Shown here: positions 53,514-61,939 of the stretch, piece by piece
How the letters are laid out: every line of letters begins with the position of its first letter
Numbering within the stretch: the stretch's first letter is position 1
Source of the DNA: JAQWBS01 sp047975765
Lineage (GTDB): Bacteria; Pseudomonadota; Alphaproteobacteria; RF32; CAG-239
Direction of reading: 5' to 3'
Assembly (NCBI GenBank): GCA_047975765.1
Contig: JBKEEF010000003.1
Location: 1 to 64,000, forward strand
Length of the DNA: 64,000 nt
Notes under the pieces: generated by a model
Seen by the model: the letters and a program-made list of their open reading frames with translations, nothing else
Database searches by the model: none
Told to the model about the DNA's origin: nothing
Made by a program: the position numbers and the translations under genes

Positions 53514-54780
53514 ACCAACTTATACAACAAATTTTACGCCTAAAGAAGTTGTGGATTTCTTCCGTGAGAAGGGGTATAAAATCGGTTTTGATTATAGAGA
53601 TGTTTGGAAAGAAGAACATGCAATAGCTTTTACAGTTGCTAAAGCAACTAGCATTGATTTACTTCAAGATATTAGAAATTCCATAGATAAAGCAATTTCT
53701 GAAGGTTGGTCTTATCAAAAATTTGAAAAAGATTTTAGAAGTGTCTGTCAGAAGAATGGATGGTGGGGCGAAAAGAAAATGGTAGACCCCGTAACCGGTG
53801 AAGAAAAAATTATAACTGCTGGTACACCACGTCGTGCAAAAACTATTCTTCGAACGAATAGAAATGCTGCTTATCAAGCAGGGGCTTGGCAAAGAATTGA
53901 AGATGCTGCAAAAGCATTTCCAGCACTTCAATATAAAGTTGGCCCATCCAAAGAGCATAGAGAAGATCATCTTCAGTGGAAAGATAGAATATTTGCTTGG
54001 GATGACCCTTTTTGGGATTCTTGGTATCCTAAAAATGGTCATGGTTGCGAATGTTGGGTTCGACAAATTTCAAAAAGGGAAATTGATTCGGGAAGTGTTG
54101 TTGTGAGTCCTTCACCAAAATTTGAATATGTAAACTATAAAAATAAAAGAACTGGAGAAGTCTCCCGTGTTCCTAAGGGAATCACTCCTGGCTTTGATTT
54201 TAATGTTGGAAAAGCTAGAATGAAAGCCTTTACACCGCCACCTTTGGGAAATATTCCTTCTACATTTCAAGATAGAAAGACGGAGCTTCCAGCAATACCA
54301 TATCCTTCACCGTTGCCTAACAAGTATCTTTTGAAGGAAAATCTTTCAAATGAAGAATATTCAGCTGCTTTTTTAGGTGAGTTTGGTGTGAAAAAAGGGA
54401 AAAATCTTTATTTTAAGGATGTAATCGGTGATATCATGCCAATTAATGAAGGTCTTTTTACTGGTTCAGTTACGGGTTATAATAAAATTAATAAAAATGG
54501 ACGTGGAAAATATGTCAAACTTTTGGCTATGAGTATTAAAGACCCTGATGAAATTTGGTTAAGATGGGAAAAAGACCACTTAGACAAATGGACGCTGAAG
54601 AAAAGATATATTAAAATTTGGGAAGAAAAAGATGGTTCTCATTGTTTGAGTGTTTTTGACAAATCTTCCGATGGTTGGAATGGTGTGACAACTTTCCCAG
54701 CAAAACAAGCAAAAAGTATGAAGGCAAGAGATGAATATATAAATCAATATAGAGATGGATTTCTTTTGTATAAAAAATAA
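53506..54780 (+). CDS. Head morphogenesis protein (Mu gpF/gp30-like) with C-terminal PBECR-type nuclease-like domain
   Basis: This 424-residue protein's residues about 1-235 form the Phage_Mu_F/SPP1 gp7 domain (ILRTNRNAAYQAGAWQRIE, HREDHLQWKDRIFAWDDPFW, NGHGCECWVRQISKRE). After a Pro-rich linker (about 240-275), the C-terminal 145 residues have the pattern of PBECR (phage Barnase-EndoU-ColicinE5/D-RelE-like) domains: GEFGVKKGKNLYFKD, DPDEIWLRWEKD, KKRYIKIW and a final YINQYRDGFLLYKK. Such fusions are known in gp30-type proteins; RNase activity is predicted from the fold class and not shown. Confidence 0.82.
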   Translation: MNKPTYTTNFTPKEVVDFFREKGYKIGFDYRDVWKEEHAIAFTVAKATSIDLLQDIRNSIDKAISEGWSYQKFEKDFRSVCQKNGWWGEKKMVDPVTGEEKIITAGTPRRAKTILRTNRNAAYQAGAWQRIEDAAKAFPALQYKVGPSKEHREDHLQWKDRIFAWDDPFWDSWYPKNGHGCECWVRQISKREIDSGSVVVSPSPKFEYVNYKNKRTGEVSRVPKGITPGFDFNVGKARMKAFTPPPLGNIPSTFQDRKTELPAIPYPSPLPNKYLLKENLSNEEYSAAFLGEFGVKKGKNLYFKDVIGDIMPINEGLFTGSVTGYNKINKNGRGKYVKLLAMSIKDPDEIWLRWEKDHLDKWTLKKRYIKIWEEKDGSHCLSVFDKSSDGWNGVTTFPAKQAKSMKARDEYINQYRDGFLLYKK

Positions 54781-54854
54781 GCCTCGGTTCAAGTGGCTGC
54801 CGAGGCAAGTTTAATAAACAACCGATTCCGCCACCGGATGAGTTTATTGAACTT
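54781..54854 (+). repeat. Two adjacent hairpins with complementary loops
   Basis: Hairpin 1 is GCCTCGG/CCGAGGC (54781-54787/54800-54806). Hairpin 2 directly follows with a 13-bp stem carrying one G-U pair (54807-54819/54842-54854). Loop 1 contains GTGGC (54793-54797) and loop 2 contains GCCAC (54830-54834), so they can kiss. No T-tract follows. The rest of the gap to 55117 is AT-rich with no gene seen. Confidence 0.6.
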
Positions 54855-55117
54855 ATGCTCCATATTATAGCTTCTTTTGAAAATAAAATCAATATTTTTA
54901 TATTTCGTCAAAAAAAGCCCAAGAAACGACAATATATAAAAATATAATAGTCTGACGGTGAAAGCTTAAATACCCCTGTTAGATGTATGTTAGAAGTTGA
55001 ACAATAGATATGTATATAATAAAAATAAACTTGTTTTTTGAAACTTCTTGACTTTAAAAATATAAAATTTATTAATTGCAATTATATCAAATTCATTTTT
55101 TATATGTAATATTAGTA

Positions 55118-55141
55118 TTTTAACTGAATACTTCATCTTAA
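55118..55141 (+). promoter_or_regulatory. Late-region activator-type site upstream of the protease gene
   Basis: TTTTAACTGAATACT-TCATCTTAA, matching the site at 48852-48871 at 15 of 19 core positions and placed at nearly the same distance (63-64 bases) from the start codon. Confidence 0.5.
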
Positions 55142-55166
55142 TTTCAATCAAAGTTTTAAGTAAATT

Positions 55167-55198
55167 ACCTCCATGAGCAACGTATTTATCATGGAGGT
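55167..55198 (+). promoter_or_regulatory. Hairpin sequestering the Shine-Dalgarno of the protease gene
   Basis: Perfect 10-bp stem ACCTCCATGA/TCATGGAGGT (55167-55176/55189-55198). The 3' arm carries GGAGGT, the Shine-Dalgarno for GTG 55205. The 5' arm is its exact complement. No T-tract follows. Confidence 0.65.
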
Positions 55199-55204
55199 GT
55201 TAAC

Positions 55205-56266
55205 GTGCCAAAATTTTTTGAAATATTTAAACCCGGAAAACATATCGCTTCTGACGGAAGCGAGGTTGAGTTCTCCGCTGCTGATCTTGAAGCAATTGCA
55301 AAAAGCTACAATACAGAAAAACATGAAGCCCCAATGGTTGTTGGTCATCCAAAAACCAATAATCCTGCTTATGGTTGGATTAAGAAAGTTATTTTTGATC
55401 CAATTTCTCAAAGATTAAAAGTTCTTGGTGATCAAATCAATCCAAGTTTTGCAGAAGCAGTCAAAACCGGTTCTTATAAAAAAGTATCGGCATCCCTTTA
55501 CTCTCCAACTTCACCTAACAACCCAACACCGGGGCAATATTATCTTCGCCACGTTGGCTTTTTAGGTGCTCAACCACCAGCCATCAAAGGATTGGAAGAA
55601 GTTTCTTTTTCCGAAGATGAAGAAACTCTCGATCTTGAAATGGATTTTAATGAAAGCTCATCTCGTGAACTGGCATATAACGACAAAACGGTTGGAAGAG
55701 TTTTTCGTAAACTTAAAAATTGGCTAATTGAAAAGTTTTCTAAAGAAGAAGCTGATCAAATCATTGATGAATGGGAATTAGATGCCTTAGGTTTAACTGC
55801 TCAAGAAATTCTTGCAAAAGAAAACAATAAGTCATTTTCAGAAAATGATTTTGAAGCGGAAAAACAAAAAAGATTAGCGGCTGAAGAAAAACTTCAAGAA
55901 TACGAAAAAGCAAAAAAAAGCAAAGAAGATAAGGAATTTTGCGAAGCTCTAATTAAAGAAGGCAAACTTTTGCCAGGCCAAAAAGATAAAGCTCTTTTGC
56001 TTATGTCTTGCTTGTCTGAAGATTCCTTAAATTTTGGGGAAAATGAGACTTCTTCACAAATCCAAGTTTTGAAGGACATTCTTTCTTCAAATCCGAAAAC
56101 TGTGGAATTTGGTGAAGTATCAAAAGAAAAAGATGGAAAAATTTTTGATTTTTCAGACCCTAATATTCTTTCTGCAGAAGCTGTCAAATATCAGGCTAGT
56201 GAAGCAGAAAAAGGCAATAACATTTCTATTTCTGAAGCTGTTCGTATTGTTAAGGGGAATAGTTAA
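55205..56266 (+). CDS. Mu gp32-like (I) prohead protease with scaffold region
   Basis: This is a 353-residue protein starting at GTG. The N-terminal 150 residues match the Mu I protease pattern (FEIFKPGKHIASDGSEVEFS, ADLEAIAKSYN, APMVVGHPKTNNPAYGWIKK, KVSASLYSP, YYLRHVGFLGAQPPAIKG). The C-terminal half is charged and coiled-coil-rich, as expected for the scaffold portion (Z). It processes the head during assembly. It is the first gene of the structural operon. Confidence 0.92.
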   Translation: MPKFFEIFKPGKHIASDGSEVEFSAADLEAIAKSYNTEKHEAPMVVGHPKTNNPAYGWIKKVIFDPISQRLKVLGDQINPSFAEAVKTGSYKKVSASLYSPTSPNNPTPGQYYLRHVGFLGAQPPAIKGLEEVSFSEDEETLDLEMDFNESSSRELAYNDKTVGRVFRKLKNWLIEKFSKEEADQIIDEWELDALGLTAQEILAKENNKSFSENDFEAEKQKRLAAEEKLQEYEKAKKSKEDKEFCEALIKEGKLLPGQKDKALLLMSCLSEDSLNFGENETSSQIQVLKDILSSNPKTVEFGEVSKEKDGKIFDFSDPNILSAEAVKYQASEAEKGNNISISEAVRIVKGNS

Positions 56267-56474
56267 TGTCTAAAAAAAGTGATGCAGCTCTAAAAATATC
56301 AAAAGGGTCAATCTAACTCATCAGGTTTTAGAAGAAATGGTTAGAACGCTTGTTGAGCAAGGAGCTGATCCAAAAGAATTACTTGTAGCGAGTTCAAAGC
56401 TCAATGAAGGTATGCTTGCTGTGAGTAATGCAGTGATAAAAATGCAAACAAAAAAAGGAAAAGAAGATGAATAA
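56266..56474 (+). CDS. Small protein split by a frameshift (possible programmed -1 shift)
   Basis: From ATG 56266 the frame reads MSKKSDAALKISKGSI and stops at 56314. A second frame, open from 56283 to TAA 56472-56474, reads NLTHQVLEEMVRTLVEQGAD, PKELLVASSKLNEGMLAVSN and AVIKMQTKKGKEDE, with clear protein-like composition. A -1 shift at AAAAGGG (56301-56307) joins them into about 69 residues. The ribosome site and neat packing between neighbours suggest one original gene. It is an indel, a sequence error or recoding. Confidence 0.45.
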
Positions 56475-56799
56475 TATCAAAGCATATACTGCTGGAAGCG
56501 ACATTGAAGGAAATAGATTTATTACCTTTGATACTGCAGAAGGTGTTGTGAAGATGGCAACTGCTTCAAGTGTTGTGATTGGTACAACTGGCTATATTGG
56601 GTCAGTGGCAGAAAAGATTGTCGATGTTGATCACAATAGATTAGTTGAAGTTCAAGTTGGCGGCACTGTCGCCGTTGGTGACGGTTTGATTTCAGATGCA
56701 AATGGAAAAGCTGTTAAGGCAGGTGAAGGTGTTTCTCCTATCGCTATTGCCTTGGCTTCTGGCACTGCAGATGCAATCATTTTTGTTTTAATGAAATAA
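56467..56799 (+). CDS. DUF2190 family head decoration-like protein
   Basis: This 110-residue beta-rich protein shows the family pattern DIEGNRFITFDTAEGVVKMA, VVIGTTGYIGSVAEKIVDVD and VQVGGTVAVGDGLISDANGK with AIALASGTADAIIFVLM. DUF2190 proteins are trimeric capsid-decorating proteins in related phages. It overlaps the previous reading frame by 8 bases. Confidence 0.85.
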   Translation: MNNIKAYTAGSDIEGNRFITFDTAEGVVKMATASSVVIGTTGYIGSVAEKIVDVDHNRLVEVQVGGTVAVGDGLISDANGKAVKAGEGVSPIAIALASGTADAIIFVLMK

Positions 56800-56811
56800 C
56801 AGGAGAGAAAA

Positions 56812-57735
56812 ATGCCTAAATCTGTATTTACACCAGATAATGAGCTGACCGCAATTGCGATTGGTTACAAAAACCCAAAAGAAAATTTTATCGCAGATAA
56901 AGTTTTTCCATACGTCCCAGTGGGAACACCTGATTTTGGATATAACACATATCCTTTAGCCGAAGGTTTTACAGTTCCGGATACAAAAGTTGGTCGCACC
57001 TCTAAACCAAATTCAGTTGAATTTTCAGCTAAAAGAAAGAATGCGAGTGTTCAAGATTATGGTCTTGAAGTTCCTGTTCCTAACTATGATGTTGCCTATG
57101 CCCCTAAAAACTATAATCCAAAAGGCAGAGCAACGGAAGGCGGAACAAATCTAATCTTATTGGATAGAGAGCTTCGCGCTGCTAACTTTTTCAAAAACCC
57201 TTTAAACTTTGGATATAAGAAGACACTCGCCGGAAATGATAAAATTTCAAGTGATGATGGAGATCCTATTGAGCTTCTTTTGAAGGCTAAAGATGAAATG
57301 ATTATGGGTGCAAATACGCTGGTTTTGGGGATGGATGTCTGGACAAAGCTTCGTCTTCATCCAAAAGTTGTTGCGGCAGTTAATAAAAACTCAGGAACAT
57401 CAGGGGTGGCTTCTCGTCAAGCTGTTGCTGAACTTCTTGAAGTAAATGAAGTTATTGTGGGTAATTCTAAACACAATGTTAGCAAAAAAGGACAAACTGC
57501 ACAGGTTGCTTCAACTTGGGCTGGAGTTATGTCTTTGCTTCATCTTGATGATACAGCAGATACTGAAAACGGTGTGACTTTTGGCCTGACCGCTCGCTTT
57601 GGCGAAAGAATTGCGGGAGAACTTGAAGATCAAGATATGGGTCTTCGTGGTGGAAAGAAAGTTCGTGTTGGAGAGTCTGTAAGAGAACTCGTTGTTGGAG
57701 AGCTTTGCGGATATTTGTTTGAAAGTGTTCTTTAA
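56812..57735 (+). CDS. Major capsid protein
   Basis: This 307-residue HK97-fold-type capsid protein shows FTPDNELTAIAIGYKNPKEN, FIADKVFPYVPVG near the N-terminus, LVLGMDVWTKLRLHPKVV in the middle, and GVTFGLTARFGERIAGELED at the C-terminus. Position directly after protease and decoration genes supports the call. Compared with Mu gpT it belongs to the variant common in Mu-like prophages with a DUF2190 partner. Confidence 0.88.
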   Translation: MPKSVFTPDNELTAIAIGYKNPKENFIADKVFPYVPVGTPDFGYNTYPLAEGFTVPDTKVGRTSKPNSVEFSAKRKNASVQDYGLEVPVPNYDVAYAPKNYNPKGRATEGGTNLILLDRELRAANFFKNPLNFGYKKTLAGNDKISSDDGDPIELLLKAKDEMIMGANTLVLGMDVWTKLRLHPKVVAAVNKNSGTSGVASRQAVAELLEVNEVIVGNSKHNVSKKGQTAQVASTWAGVMSLLHLDDTADTENGVTFGLTARFGERIAGELEDQDMGLRGGKKVRVGESVRELVVGELCGYLFESVL

Positions 57736-57746
57736 GGAGGTTTTAG

Positions 57747-58115
57747 ATGGTCAGTGTAAAAAACATTCAATCTTATCCTATCCGATATAATGGACAAGAT
57801 TATCAAACAGAAGAAATCTTTGATGTAGATGAGAAAACAGCTGAAGAACTTCTTTCAAAAAAGAAAGTAGAAAATGTTTCACCTATTGAAACGCTTACTA
57901 CTGAAGAAAGAAAAGCAAAAATTCTTAAGGCTGTAAAAGAGTTGCTTATTTCAAATCCAGCGAAGCCATCTCCGACAGTCGCAGAAGTTAAGGCAAAAGC
58001 AGAACTAAATAGTAATGTTTCTGGAGCTGAAAGAGATGAAGCTTTGGCACACATAAAAGCTGAAGAAGGATTGAAAAACTCTTCTGATAATGGAAAACAA
58101 AAAGAAGGTGAGTAG
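57747..58115 (+). CDS. Mu gp35-like small virion-region protein
   Basis: This 122-residue protein has an N-terminal 40-residue domain, SYPIRYNGQDYQTEEIFDVD, reminiscent of small phage proteins that read out as a head fibre or gp35 component, then a Lys/Glu-rich helical tail. Assigned mainly by position between capsid and gp36. Confidence 0.5.
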   Translation: MVSVKNIQSYPIRYNGQDYQTEEIFDVDEKTAEELLSKKKVENVSPIETLTTEERKAKILKAVKELLISNPAKPSPTVAEVKAKAELNSNVSGAERDEALAHIKAEEGLKNSSDNGKQKEGE

Positions 58116-58118
58116 TAA

Positions 58119-58514
58119 ATGGGGCAATATATTCAAATTAACAATCTTTATGAACAGTTTTCAGAGGCTGACATTGAAGGTCTTGCTTACGGAAATGAAG
58201 ATAAGATAAATGCTGCAATCAACTCTGCTGAAGCGCTGATTAATGGATATATTGCCCCTCGCTACACACTACCTTTGAAAAACAGCCATGAGATTATCAA
58301 CGATATTGCTTGTGATATAGCTAGATATAAATTGGCTGATATTGAACCGACAGAGGCAATGCAAAAAAGATATGATGATGCTGTGTCAACTTTGGGAAAA
58401 ATTTCAAAAGGAACGATTGTTCTTTCAGAGCCAAAGACAGGAAAAGAGCCTTCAGCTAATAAAAAAAATTATGTGAAAGCTAAAAGACGCCGTTTCTTAA
58501 TGGATATGTACTGA
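58119..58514 (+). CDS. DUF1320 family protein (Mu gp36-like)
   Basis: This 131-residue helical protein has INAAINSAEALINGYIAPRY followed by TLPLKN, then INDIACDIARYKLAD, the DUF1320 hallmark. It probably forms part of the head-tail connector. It is 2 bases from the next gene. Confidence 0.9.
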   Translation: MGQYIQINNLYEQFSEADIEGLAYGNEDKINAAINSAEALINGYIAPRYTLPLKNSHEIINDIACDIARYKLADIEPTEAMQKRYDDAVSTLGKISKGTIVLSEPKTGKEPSANKKNYVKAKRRRFLMDMY

Positions 58515-58515
58515 G

Positions 58516-58941
58516 ATGGCTGGAGTGTTTCTTAAATATGAAGTTCAAGGCTTAAAGAGACTTCAGGAGTATGCAAAAAAACTTTCTCAATTCGGTCCAG
58601 AAAAGAAAAAAGAGCTAAATGCGGAAATATCAAGTTTTTTGGTTCGCCAAACGCAGGATAGGTTTGAAAGTAAGTTAACCCCAACGGGTCGTGCTTGGAC
58701 AAGTTCTTTATATCGAAGTGGTGATCTCTTTGGATCTATTGCAGACAGTTATAATGAGCATGAAGCAATCGCCGGGACAAATATTGAATATGCAGCAATT
58801 CACCAATTTGGAGGAGAAGCTGGAAGAAACAAATCAGTAAAAATTGCAGCAAATCCATTCTTTGGACTTAGCACGGAAGATGAAGAAGAAATTGTTAATG
58901 TGGTTCATGATTTTTTGGAGAGAGAGGTTTTAGATGCTTAG
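58516..58941 (+). CDS. Virion morphogenesis/tail completion protein (Mu gpG family)
   Basis: This 141-residue protein shows QTQDRFESKLTPTGRAWTSS, RSGDLFGSIAD and IEYAAIHQFGGEAGRNK, typical of phage virion morphogenesis (tail completion) proteins. It overlaps the next gene by 8 bases. Confidence 0.9.
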   Translation: MAGVFLKYEVQGLKRLQEYAKKLSQFGPEKKKELNAEISSFLVRQTQDRFESKLTPTGRAWTSSLYRSGDLFGSIADSYNEHEAIAGTNIEYAAIHQFGGEAGRNKSVKIAANPFFGLSTEDEEEIVNVVHDFLEREVLDA

Positions 58942-59527
58942 TCAAATTGAGCAGTCAATTTTAGACTTATTGAAAAGCTATAATACCGAAGAAAAGCTCG
59001 GATATAAGATTGATAAGATTGACTCTTACAAAGGTGAATTGAAGAACTTCAAAGAATTAATAAGCAATTCATCAAGTGCAGTTTTACTTTCTTTCTATAA
59101 AAAAAAGCCAGTTGATAGATGGAATGTTGAAGCAACATATATTGCTCTTGTTTATTTCAGGGGGTTTACAAGAAACCAGAGAGATACACGGTTTGGTAAA
59201 GATGGCGGGGTTGGTGCTTATCAGATTTTATCGGACATAGAAATAATTTTAGAAGATGAAAGCTTAGGTTTTCTTGTTGAGCCAATTGAAATTGTTGAAA
59301 CTAAAACCTTGCTACATGACAGTGTTTCAAACTTTCATACGGCACTTTATGAAATTGAGTTCACGTTAACCTACAAAAAGAATTTCTTCATTTCTTCAGA
59401 ACAGAAAAAAGAATTGAAAAAATTCAAAGAACTGTCGACGACTTGGGAGATTGGAGAAAATACCCAGTTTGAGACATTAGTTAAATTACCGCAAACAGAG
59501 AAGGAGAATTCAGATGGCGGAGAATAA
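58934..59527 (+). CDS. DUF1834 family protein (Mu gp37-like)
   Basis: This 197-residue protein has IEQSILDLLKSYNTEEKLGY, VYFRGFTRNQRDTRFGKDGG and FHTALYEIEFTLTYKK, the DUF1834/Gp37 pattern. It is likely a tail terminator-type protein joining tail to connector. It overlaps the next gene by 14 bases. Confidence 0.88.
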   Translation: MLSQIEQSILDLLKSYNTEEKLGYKIDKIDSYKGELKNFKELISNSSSAVLLSFYKKKPVDRWNVEATYIALVYFRGFTRNQRDTRFGKDGGVGAYQILSDIEIILEDESLGFLVEPIEIVETKTLLHDSVSNFHTALYEIEFTLTYKKNFFISSEQKKELKKFKELSTTWEIGENTQFETLVKLPQTEKENSDGGE

Positions 59528-59762
59528 ATTTTTTGTTAAGCCTGCTCGCGAAAATGGGTATGTCTTAAAGCCGAATGGTTTGAGACTAAAACCTTCTGGC
59601 GAGTGGATATATGGCGATGTTGAGTTTTGGCATCGCAGACTTAAAGATGGTGATGTTGTGGGTGATACAAAAGCAAAAGCGCCTGCAGAAACAAAAGCAG
59701 AGGCAACAACTCCTGCGCCAGCATCTTCTGTTTCAACTTCTAAAAAAGAAGGAATTAAATAA
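59514..59762 (+). CDS. DUF2635 family protein (Mu gp38-like)
   Basis: This 82-residue protein has FFVKPARENGYVLKPNGLRL and PSGEWIYGDVEFWHRRLKDG DVV, the DUF2635 signature before the sheath gene, followed by an Ala/Lys-rich tail. Confidence 0.88.
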   Translation: MAENKFFVKPARENGYVLKPNGLRLKPSGEWIYGDVEFWHRRLKDGDVVGDTKAKAPAETKAEATTPAPASSVSTSKKEGIK

Positions 59763-59764
59763 AA

Positions 59765-61219
59765 ATGGTTGATTTTAAGGAAATTCCAAACGGATATAAA
59801 GTTCCGGGTGTTTATCAAGAAGTTGATAACTCTCTCGCAAATATCGGTTTGACAGGAAAAGAAAGTGTTGGCTTGATTATTGGTCAAAAACTTTCAACAG
59901 GAACAGGCGAATTTAACACTTGCTATCTAGCTGAAAATATTAATAGAGTTGCTGAGCTTGCTGGGGTTGGTTCTGACGTTCATAGAATGGCAGAAAAGTT
60001 TGAAAAAAATAATAAATACAATGCGTTCAAAGTGATTTTTGTTGAACAAACTGAAGGTGTTGCAGCAACCTACACAATTGAAGCAACGGCGACAGATGTT
60101 CAAAATGGTAGTGCTGACCTTTTGTTGGCTGGCACACTTATTCAGTCTGTTGTTTACAAGGGTCAAACTGCTTCAGAAATTTTGGAAGCGCTTGTTGATG
60201 CTATTAATGAAGAAACAATGATTCCTGTGACTGCCGCACTTGTTGAAGGAAAGATTGTATTAACGGCAAAACATAAAGGTTTAGCTGGGAACAATGTCGA
60301 CATACAATTCAACTACTACAACAATCAGAAAACACCTAAAGGGTTGACTTTTACAGTTGCTCAAACTGTAGAAGGTGTCGGAAATGCTTCTATTGCAGAT
60401 GTTTTGGCGGCACTTACTCCGGAATATTTCACAGATGGTGTAACATCATACACAGATGAACCAAATTTACTAAAATTGAGAAGTTTTCTAAATGACCGAT
60501 TTGGCGCTATGGTTCAAAATGAAGGTAATTTTCATATTTGTATCAATGGTACTCATTCTGAGCTTTTGACTTTAGCGGCGACCTTGAATTGCCCTCATAT
60601 TAACTTGATTGAGAACTATAAAACACCAAATATGCCTGAAGAAAGAGCGGCTCGTGTTGCTGGTATTGTTGCTTTCAAATCACAACAAGATCCTGCGCGT
60701 CAATATCGTACGGCTGTGTTGGTTGGAGATTTGCCTTCTAAGACACCATTTGACGACAAGGAAAGAAATTTGCTTCTTAAAGGTGGTGTTTCTACGGTTG
60801 TGACAAATGCTTCTGGTAATGTAGCTATTGAAAGAGTTGTTACGACTTATCGTAAAAATACGCTTGGGGTTTATGATGAAAGTTATTTTGATTTAACAAT
60901 CATTAAAACAATCATCTATCTTCGCTGGTCTTATGTGAACTGGTTCTTGACGAAATATCCAGATTATAAGTTGGCTAAAAATGGTCACCCTATCGGTGTT
61001 GGTCAAGCAATCGTTACGCCTGATGTGATTGAGTCAGAAGCTATCTCATGGGCAAATATGATGCTTAAAGCAGGTCTTATTGAAGATATTGAGGGCTTTG
61101 TTGAAGCAATTCATACAGAAATCAATGCTTCTGACCCTGACCGTGTTGACCAAATCATCAGACCAGACATCATAAACAACTTTATGATTTTGGCTTCTAA
61201 AATGCAATTTAAGAGATAA
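59765..61219 (+). CDS. Contractile tail sheath protein (Mu gpL-like)
   Basis: This 484-residue protein has an N-terminal IPNGYKVPGVYQEVDNSLAN, a middle with DVLAALTPEYFTDGVTSYTD, AGIVAFKSQQDPARQYRTAV and the C-terminal IIYLRWSYVNWFLTKYPDYK followed by DRVDQIIRPDIINNFMILAS. It forms the contracting outer tail tube of a myovirus. Confidence 0.95.
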   Translation: MVDFKEIPNGYKVPGVYQEVDNSLANIGLTGKESVGLIIGQKLSTGTGEFNTCYLAENINRVAELAGVGSDVHRMAEKFEKNNKYNAFKVIFVEQTEGVAATYTIEATATDVQNGSADLLLAGTLIQSVVYKGQTASEILEALVDAINEETMIPVTAALVEGKIVLTAKHKGLAGNNVDIQFNYYNNQKTPKGLTFTVAQTVEGVGNASIADVLAALTPEYFTDGVTSYTDEPNLLKLRSFLNDRFGAMVQNEGNFHICINGTHSELLTLAATLNCPHINLIENYKTPNMPEERAARVAGIVAFKSQQDPARQYRTAVLVGDLPSKTPFDDKERNLLLKGGVSTVVTNASGNVAIERVVTTYRKNTLGVYDESYFDLTIIKTIIYLRWSYVNWFLTKYPDYKLAKNGHPIGVGQAIVTPDVIESEAISWANMMLKAGLIEDIEGFVEAIHTEINASDPDRVDQIIRPDIINNFMILASKMQFKR

Positions 61220-61230
61220 GGAAAAAGAAA

Positions 61231-61596
61231 ATGTCAAAAAGTCCAAATGAAAGATTGGGTTATTGCGATGTCAAAATCAATGGTACAGATTATGAACTTC
61301 GTGAAGTAGTTCGTAAACTTCCTGGTATTCGTCGTGATGATATTGATGAGGGCAATGCTTTTGCTCCTGTCAAAGAAGGTGGCTTTATCAAAGGTAAAGC
61401 TTATTTGAAACGTGGACAAAGTATTCAAAAAATTAATGAGTTGGACAATGCTACGGTTTCAACCACAGATAATCTTGGTAATGCAATCACTTTTGCAAAT
61501 GGTTGGGTTAAAAACAATCCAGAAGTTTCTAAAGATGGTTTCGACCTTGAAATTGGTGTCGCTTATGGCGATTGTACGGAGGTGACAGGTGGCTAA
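61231..61596 (+). CDS. Tail tube protein (Mu gpM-like)
   Basis: This 121-residue protein has RLGYCDVKINGTDYELREVV near the N-terminus, IQKINELDNATVSTTDNLGN in the middle and a C-terminal GVAYGDCTEVTGG. Position straight after the sheath gene fits the inner tube protein. Confidence 0.9.
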   Translation: MSKSPNERLGYCDVKINGTDYELREVVRKLPGIRRDDIDEGNAFAPVKEGGFIKGKAYLKRGQSIQKINELDNATVSTTDNLGNAITFANGWVKNNPEVSKDGFDLEIGVAYGDCTEVTGG

Positions 61597-61939
61597 TATT
61601 ATCCTATTGAACAAAGGTTTGAAAGCAAATGGAGAGCCTCAGTTAGATGTTGAATTTAAAGATTTGACAGCAGGTGACGTAATGGCCGCTCGTGAACAAG
61701 CAGAGAAAGCATATTTTATGCCAGATGGATCTGTTCAGGTAGCAACCTCACCAAATCTTGCCGGAAAATATATTCTTTTGAAAAGAATTGTCAGAATTGG
61801 CACAATCTCGCCAGTTACTGAACAGCATATTTCTATGTTGTCATATGAAGACTATGACCACTTGGTTGATGCAATCAATATCTTTGATAAGGCTTCTAAA
61901 GAGGTAGAACAGCAGGGGCGAGATTATACGTCACTATGA
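61589..61939 (+). CDS. Tail assembly chaperone gp41-like, zero-frame product
   Basis: This 116-residue protein starts at GTG after GGAGG and overlaps the tube gene by 8 bases. AGDVMAAREQAEKAYFMPDG and LLKRIVRIGTISPVTEQHIS, YEDYDHLVDAINIFD match the phage tail assembly protein (E/gp41) family. Near its end the mRNA has GGGGCGA, where a second frame opens (see next entry). Confidence 0.88.
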   Translation: MANIILLNKGLKANGEPQLDVEFKDLTAGDVMAAREQAEKAYFMPDGSVQVATSPNLAGKYILLKRIVRIGTISPVTEQHISMLSYEDYDHLVDAINIFDKASKEVEQQGRDYTSL

